A stretch of 9,076 bases of DNA from an uncultured Collinsella sp. (GTDB lineage Bacteria > Actinomycetota > Coriobacteriia > Coriobacteriales > Coriobacteriaceae): the NCBI GenBank assembly GCA_902493835.1, contig CABURG010000062.1, positions 1-9,076 on the forward strand. The letters are read 5' to 3'. Under the pieces are notes generated by a model. The model was not told the origin of the DNA and did not search any database. It saw nothing but the letters and a program-made list of their open reading frames with translations. How positions within the stretch are numbered: the stretch's first letter is position 1; every line of letters starts with the position of its first letter. This document shows positions 5,491 through 9,076 of this stretch, in pieces. A program made the position numbers and the translations under genes.

Positions 5491-6353
5491 TAAAAGCGGT
5501 TGCCGCGGAAGCCGCCGCCGTTGCGGCCGCCACGATCGCCACCGCGACCGCCACGGTCGTTACCACGGTTGCCGCCGAAGCCGCCACGGTTGCCACCGCG
5601 ATCGCCGTAGCCACCACGGTTGCCGCCAAAGCTGCCGCGACCGCCACCGCGGCCACCGCGGTCACCGCCACGGCCACCGCGATCGCCAAAGCCGCCGCGA
5701 CCGCCACGGTCGCCGCCACGACCACCGCGATCGTCACGACCGCCGCGAGGACCGCGGTCCTCGTCCAGGCCCATGGCGACGAGCGGAGCGATGACCTTAT
5801 CGAGAGCGGCCATCAGCTCGGTGGCCTCCTCATAAGAAAGCTCAGGCAGGAGCTTCTCCTTCTTGTTGGCAAGCTCGACCAGGCCCTCAGCGGCATCCTC
5901 GGCAGCGAAGACAACGATCTTGCGCATATCGCCCTCGGCGTCGTCGATGCGGCCGACCAGATCGGCAGCCTCGGCCTCGGCCATCAGGCCATCGAGCTCA
6001 CGAAGGCGCATGCCCAGCAGGTCGGACATTTCCTTCTGCTCCATCTTGGGCTTGAGGTCAAGGAGCTTGATGGCGCGCTCGATGTTCGCCATGCGCTCGG
6101 CCTTGGCCTCCTCCTCTTTGGAAATAGCAAAGCGACGGCTACGCAGCAGGCGGGCGGCCTTCTGCATCTTGTCCATCAGCTCTTCGTCATCGTAATCAAC
6201 GGCGGCCTCGACAACCTCGGCCTCCTCCTCGACGGAAACCTCGTCAGCAGCCTCGACCTCGGCAGCTTCGGTCTCCACGGTCTCGACTGCCTCAACCTCG
6301 GCAGCCATGGTCTCGTTCTCGGTCTCGTTCATGATCTCTTCGTTCTCGGACAT
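5490..6353 (-). CDS. MarR-like winged-helix protein with acidic N-terminus and RGG-repeat tail
   Basis: This 287-residue protein has three parts. Residues 1-60 are very acidic (Glu/Ala/Val-rich). Residues about 86-160 resemble a MarR-type winged helix: IERAIKLLDLKPKMEQKEMSDLLGMRLRELDGLMAEAEAADLVGRI reads like the MarR helix-turn-helix, and DDAEGDMRKIVVFAAEDAAEGL like its wing and exit strand. After a helical segment (160-196), residues 200-287 are low-complexity RGG/RG repeats (15 RGG triplets, mostly DRGG/NRGG, with F and Y interspersed). RGG tails bind RNA and favour condensates, so an RNA- or nucleoid-associated role is likely, but the exact function is unknown. The ATG at 6353 has AAGGAG four bases upstream; in-frame ATGs at codons 8 and 16 are less likely starts. 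The gene follows the exporter gene on the same strand after 152 bases and ends in a hairpin. Confidence 0.78.
   Translation of the reverse strand: MSENEEIMNETENETMAAEVEAVETVETEAAEVEAADEVSVEEEAEVVEAAVDYDDEELMDKMQKAARLLRSRRFAISKEEEAKAERMANIERAIKLLDLKPKMEQKEMSDLLGMRLRELDGLMAEAEAADLVGRIDDAEGDMRKIVVFAAEDAAEGLVELANKKEKLLPELSYEEATELMAALDKVIAPLVAMGLDEDRGPRGGRDDRGGRGGDRGGRGGFGDRGGRGGDRGGRGGGRGSFGGNRGGYGDRGGNRGGFGGNRGNDRGGRGGDRGGRNGGGFRGNRF
5493..5756. repeat. Low-complexity DNA encoding the RGG tail
   Basis: About 264 bp consist of degenerate repeats of 6-12 bases (plus-strand GCCACCGCG, CCGCCACGG and the like) encoding Arg-Gly-Gly blocks. Codons for the same residues vary, so the repeats are kept at protein level. 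Such DNA is prone to slippage and length change between strains. Confidence 0.8.
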
Positions 6354-6367
6354 GAGACTCCTTCTTG

Positions 6368-6401
6368 GCCCTCTCGGGCATCATCGCCCCATTCGCGGGG
6401 C
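6368..6401 (-). promoter_or_regulatory. Two small hairpins in the leader of the RGG-protein gene
   Basis: In the transcript leader, GCCC-GAGA-GGGC (6368-6379, a GNRA-type tetraloop on the minus strand) lies just upstream of the ribosome site. GCCCC/GGGGC with a six-base loop (6386-6401) lies behind it. They could modulate ribosome access to the RGG-protein message. I found no convincing promoter in 6402-6505, so the gene may have a leader longer than 50 bases or be read from the exporter gene upstream. Confidence 0.35.
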
Positions 6402-6505
6402 CCGTCGCGCACTCTTTGCGCTTTAAACATTCATGCCTCTCGGCAAAACGTCCATTAGTTTATGGTGTCGCCATCCAATCTAGCTGCAGAATCTATGTGC
6501 ACACA

Positions 6506-7921
6506 TTAATGCGACATGTGCGACTCGCGACGAGCGTACACCAGCGACGTCGCGAACCCGACCACGGCAATCACAGCCGCCACACGCACGGCAGTTGCAA
6601 ATCCAATCGCCTGGGCAACGTCGGTCGCAGCGCCAGCCGCGCCGGCAGTCGACGCAGAACTCGAGAGCAGGCCGATAAACAGCGACGGGCCAAACGATGC
6701 GGCAATCATATTCCACGTGTTAAGCAATGCCGTTCCGTGAGGATGTTCAGCGGCAGGCAGCGTCTCCAAGCCGGCCGTTTGCGAGGGGCTCAGCACCAAA
6801 CCGACTCCGGCATACACCACAACGGTCAGCGCCACGACGACGCCGATGTTCATGCTTGCCGCCGTCATCGAGATGGCAGTCTGCCCCACGGCAATCAGGG
6901 CAAAGCCGACCGGCAGCAGCGGCCATGCGCCACGGGCGTCCATCACGCGTCCGCCCACAATCGAGGTCACGGCGTTGCAGGCAATCGCCGGCAAAATGAG
7001 CAAGCCCGCAACAAGTGCGGTCATGCCGTATGCGCCCTCAAAATAGAGCGGCAACAAAACGCTCATCGAGAACGTTGTCATCATCGACACCACCACAAGC
7101 AAACACGCAGGCCAAAAACGAACGCTCGCCATGGGACGCACGTTAAGCACCGGATGCTCGAGCTTAAGCTGGCGGGCCGCAAACAGGCCGAGCAGCACAA
7201 TGGCGGCGAAGAGCGTCACGATGCCGGCAATCAGATTGGTCGAGAACTCGCCTACGGAATACACAAATGCCGTATTACCGGCGGCGAGCAAAACAACCGA
7301 CAGAATATCAAGCGTGGCGTTCGAGCGCTCTCCGATATTCTGAACAAGCTTTACGCCCGCCGCAGCGACCACAATGCCGCCCACCAGCGGCACTACGAAC
7401 ACCGCCCTCCAGCCAAACAACGTGCACATAAGACCGCTGATCACAGGTCCAAACGCCGGCCCCAGCGTAATGCAGGCACCGCCCAGGCTCAGATACAGAC
7501 CGAGCTTCTCGCGCGGCGCGCAAGACAACACCACGTTCATCATGAGCGGGAACAAGATGCCCGATCCCGCAGCCTGCAAAATACGACTTGGCAGCAAAAC
7601 GCTAAACGACGGAGCGACCAGGCACAGGACTTCGCCGGCGACCATGCATCCGCATGCGAAAAACAGCAGCTTGCGCGTCGAGAAACGGCCGGACAGGAAG
7701 GCCATGATGGCCGTAAAGATCGACGTCACGATCATGTAGCCCGAGACGAGCCACTGTGCCGTGGTGGCACTCACCGAAAAGGCTGCCATAATGTCGTGCA
7801 ACGCCACGTTAATGATGTTCTCGTTAAACGCGGCAACAAAGGCTGCAATATACATTACGACGAGAATCGCCGCAGAGGCCGATGGCGTTACTTGAACTTG
7901 TTGCTGAGATTTGCTCCCCAT
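6506..7921 (-). CDS. DHA2-family (EmrB/QacA-like) MFS drug exporter
   Basis: This 471-residue, very hydrophobic inner-membrane protein has a length and spacing fitting a 14-helix proton-drug antiporter. The first helix (about 17-40) ends in NENIINVALHDI, corresponding to the family's helix 1 motif. Motif A is GRFSTRK at 78-84. SRILQAAGSGILFP (112-125) is the typical helix 4 motif. Motif C, the antiporter signature, is LGGACITLGPAFGPVISG at 146-163. The start at 7921 has GGAAGGA upstream and starts directly before the first helix; the frame stays open further upstream to 8332 but that would overlap the deformylase-like gene on the other strand. Substrate cannot be told from sequence. The divergent deformylase-like gene shares its 205-base upstream region. 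No clear terminator follows before the RGG-protein gene. Confidence 0.9.
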   Translation of the reverse strand: MGSKSQQQVQVTPSASAAILVVMYIAAFVAAFNENIINVALHDIMAAFSVSATTAQWLVSGYMIVTSIFTAIMAFLSGRFSTRKLLFFACGCMVAGEVLCLVAPSFSVLLPSRILQAAGSGILFPLMMNVVLSCAPREKLGLYLSLGGACITLGPAFGPVISGLMCTLFGWRAVFVVPLVGGIVVAAAGVKLVQNIGERSNATLDILSVVLLAAGNTAFVYSVGEFSTNLIAGIVTLFAAIVLLGLFAARQLKLEHPVLNVRPMASVRFWPACLLVVVSMMTTFSMSVLLPLYFEGAYGMTALVAGLLILPAIACNAVTSIVGGRVMDARGAWPLLPVGFALIAVGQTAISMTAASMNIGVVVALTVVVYAGVGLVLSPSQTAGLETLPAAEHPHGTALLNTWNMIAASFGPSLFIGLLSSSASTAGAAGAATDVAQAIGFATAVRVAAVIAVVGFATSLVYARRESHMSH

Positions 7922-8126
7922 GCATTTCCTTCCTCTTGGAACGACAGTCGCATCGCCCCAGAGGAACGGTCCAGGGCGAAAAATGAGCCCTAGACTTACG
8001 CCAGACGCCGTACACGACGAATCTGGCAACATGGTCCAACATCGAAAGATTGTAACGCGGACGCACAGCTTTCCTTCCGCGCTATTATTAAAAGTCCACG
8101 AAAGCATAAGACATGAGGAGCCCGCC
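7922..8126. promoter_or_regulatory. Divergent promoter region between the exporter and the deformylase-like gene
   Basis: This region must drive both outward genes. A -10-like TATTAT lies at 8083-8088 for the plus strand, and TACAAT (complement of 8049-8054) is a -10-like box for the minus strand; neither has a good -35. An inverted repeat GCCAGA (8000-8005) / TCTGGC (8022-8027), with 16 bases between, lies in the exporter's leader and could be a regulator site. All assignments here are weak. Confidence 0.35.
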
Positions 8127-8537
8127 ATGATTAAGCCCATCATGAAATCCGAGTTCTTTTTGCGTCTACCTTCCGAAGACGCGGGACCCGACGATGCCGC
8201 GACCGGGCAGGATCTCCTAGATACACTCCACGAGCATGAGCGCGAGTGCGTGGGCCTCGCCGCCAACATGATCGGCGTGCGCAAACGCATCATCTGCGTA
8301 AAGGACGGCAACAGGACACTCCTGATGTACAACCCTCAAATTCTTGAGCAGGTCAATGCCTATCAGACGAGCGAAGGATGTCTCTCGCTGATCGGCGAGC
8401 GTCCCTGTACCCGCTATCGCCGCATTAAGGTTGAGTATTTGGACGAGAACTTCGTCCACCGCATCAAAAACTTCTCGGGCTACACCGCCGAGATCATCCA
8501 GCACGAAATCGACCACTGCAATGGCGTCGTGGTTTAG
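8127..8537 (+). CDS. Short peptide-deformylase-like protein lacking the motif 1 glutamine
   Basis: This 136-residue protein of the peptide deformylase family normally would remove the N-formyl group from nascent proteins using a metal ion. Metal-site motifs are intact: EGCLSL with C85, and QHEIDHCNG with H126, E127 and H130. Motif 1, usually G-L-A-A-x-Q, reads GLAANMIG, so the glutamine that stabilises the transition state is replaced by M48. The protein is also shorter than classical enzymes (about 165-190 residues), ending right after motif 3. Similar short proteins with AANMIG occur, as far as I recall, in Firmicutes and Actinobacteria as second, non-essential deformylase-like genes. The start has GAGGAG upstream; in-frame ATGs upstream to 7911 overlap the exporter's 5' end and are unlikely. 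Deformylase activity is therefore uncertain. Confidence 0.88.
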   Translation: MIKPIMKSEFFLRLPSEDAGPDDAATGQDLLDTLHEHERECVGLAANMIGVRKRIICVKDGNRTLLMYNPQILEQVNAYQTSEGCLSLIGERPCTRYRRIKVEYLDENFVHRIKNFSGYTAEIIQHEIDHCNGVVV

Positions 8538-8573
8538 GCCACCTGCCAAAATGAGGGTACCGGAGGCCTCCCT

Positions 8574-9076
8574 ATGGATATCAGCCGCTTTGGCGAATTC
8601 GCCATCTTAGCGCAGTCACGCACGTTTCTTGATGCGGCGGAACTGCTTTTCATGTCGCAATCAACCCTCTCCAAGCACATCATGGCAATGGAGCACGAAC
8701 TCGGCTGCAAGCTCATCGATCGAAGCCAGCGCCACGTAACACTCACCGCGCAAGGTGAAGCGCTCCTCCCCTATGCGCAAAAAATTGCGACGCTTCAGCA
8801 CCGCTATCTTGCCGCCATTCAAATAGGCGCAGGTGAGCCGCTCGAGCACCTCGCCGTCGGTTCTATCCCCATTATGGCCCCTTATGGGATCACGGACGCC
8901 GTCATCGATTTTCAGCAGGCGAACCCCTCATATTCTGTCGAGCTCATCGAGGGCGAGGGCGACACACTCAAGCGCATGCTCCTGCACGAGGACATTGACC
9001 TGGCCTTCATCCGTGACGGCGGCGCCATCGAGCCGGAGTTCAAAAAGATTCCCTTTACGACCGACCGGCTCGTGGC
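8574..9076 (+). CDS. LysR-type transcriptional regulator, 5' part
   Basis: The first 167 codons of a LysR-family regulator are present and the frame runs off the window. The winged helix-turn-helix occupies about residues 1-60 (FGEFAILAQSRTFLDAAELLFMSQSTLSKHI, then MEHELGCKLIDRS and VTLTAQGEALLPYA), followed by the linker helix and the start of the effector-binding domain at about 88 (EHLAVGSIPIMAPYGI). Effector and targets cannot be inferred. The start has a full GGAGG seven bases upstream, which is half of a perfect palindrome GGAGGCCTCC (8562-8571). The gene begins 36 bases after the deformylase-like stop with no terminator between, so cotranscription is plausible. Confidence 0.92.
   Translation, partial: MDISRFGEFAILAQSRTFLDAAELLFMSQSTLSKHIMAMEHELGCKLIDRSQRHVTLTAQGEALLPYAQKIATLQHRYLAAIQIGAGEPLEHLAVGSIPIMAPYGITDAVIDFQQANPSYSVELIEGEGDTLKRMLLHEDIDLAFIRDGGAIEPEFKKIPFTTDRLV

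Noticed and set aside
5426..5737. A 103-codon Ala/Val-rich minus-strand frame
   Set aside because: It is an out-of-frame reading of the GC-rich RGG repeat DNA and has the simple composition that such DNA must give.
5493..5756. A CRISPR-like or tandem-repeat array
   Set aside because: The repetition is short, degenerate and in phase with Arg-Gly-Gly codons, with no spacers; it is coding low complexity.
6365..7993. A 542-codon plus-strand open frame antisense to the exporter gene
   Set aside because: Its translation is rich in Arg, His and Gln without recognisable domains, as expected from the opposite strand of a hydrophobic, high-GC gene. The minus-strand frame encodes a clear DHA2 exporter with family motifs.
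7922..8332. An N-terminal extension of the exporter reading frame up to 8332
   Set aside because: The extension is not hydrophobic in a transporter-like way, overlaps the deformylase-like gene on the other strand, and a good ribosome site precedes the ATG at 7921.

Overview
The window looks like a chromosomal segment of a Coriobacteriia gut actinobacterium, most likely Collinsella or a close relative. This is inferred from high-GC coding sequence, the style of the proteins (reverse rubrerythrin, a nuclease-like protein of a type I associate with Coriobacteriia, DHA2 exporter, short peptide-deformylase-like protein) and many palindromic intergenic repeats. No rRNA, tRNA, CRISPR array, complete insertion sequence or phage gene is visible.

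Layout. (1) 1-430: the 3' end of a reverse-rubrerythrin/NADH-peroxidase gene (+) and a clean intrinsic terminator. (2) 490-2032: two 123-bp direct repeats with inverted-repeat ends. They bracket a minus-strand gene for an AbiEi-like / PD-(D/E)XK-like protein. The gene has an unusual upstream region carrying an 18-bp palindrome and a perfect 11-bp spaced inverted repeat. (3) 2021-5104: the vitamin B6 module, with a MocR/PdxR-type regulator (-) divergent from pdxS-pdxT (+), sharing a short control region with a 10-bp direct repeat. (4) 5105-5490: a gene-free stretch built almost entirely of hairpins. (5) 5490-6353 (-): a MarR-like winged-helix protein with an acidic N-terminus and an RGG-rich tail. 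(6) 6506-7921 (-): a DHA2 major-facilitator drug exporter. (7) 8127-9076 (+): a peptide-deformylase-like gene followed by a LysR-type regulator that runs off the window.

How the parts work together. PdxS and PdxT form the DXP-independent PLP synthase. The divergent MocR protein has an intact PLP-binding aminotransferase-like domain, so it is the obvious candidate to sense PLP and control pdxST. The exporter and the deformylase-like gene share a divergent promoter region, and the LysR gene closely follows the deformylase-like gene.

The most unusual feature is the pair of 123-bp repeats. The right end of each copy encodes the last three residues and stop codon (L-S-E-stop) of the minus-strand gene entering it. 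The 12-bp tip CTAAGTGAGTAG carries a stop in all three frames. The repeats are therefore not just intergenic: they form the 3' ends of two unrelated genes, and as direct repeats they flank the nuclease-like gene as a possible movable cassette.
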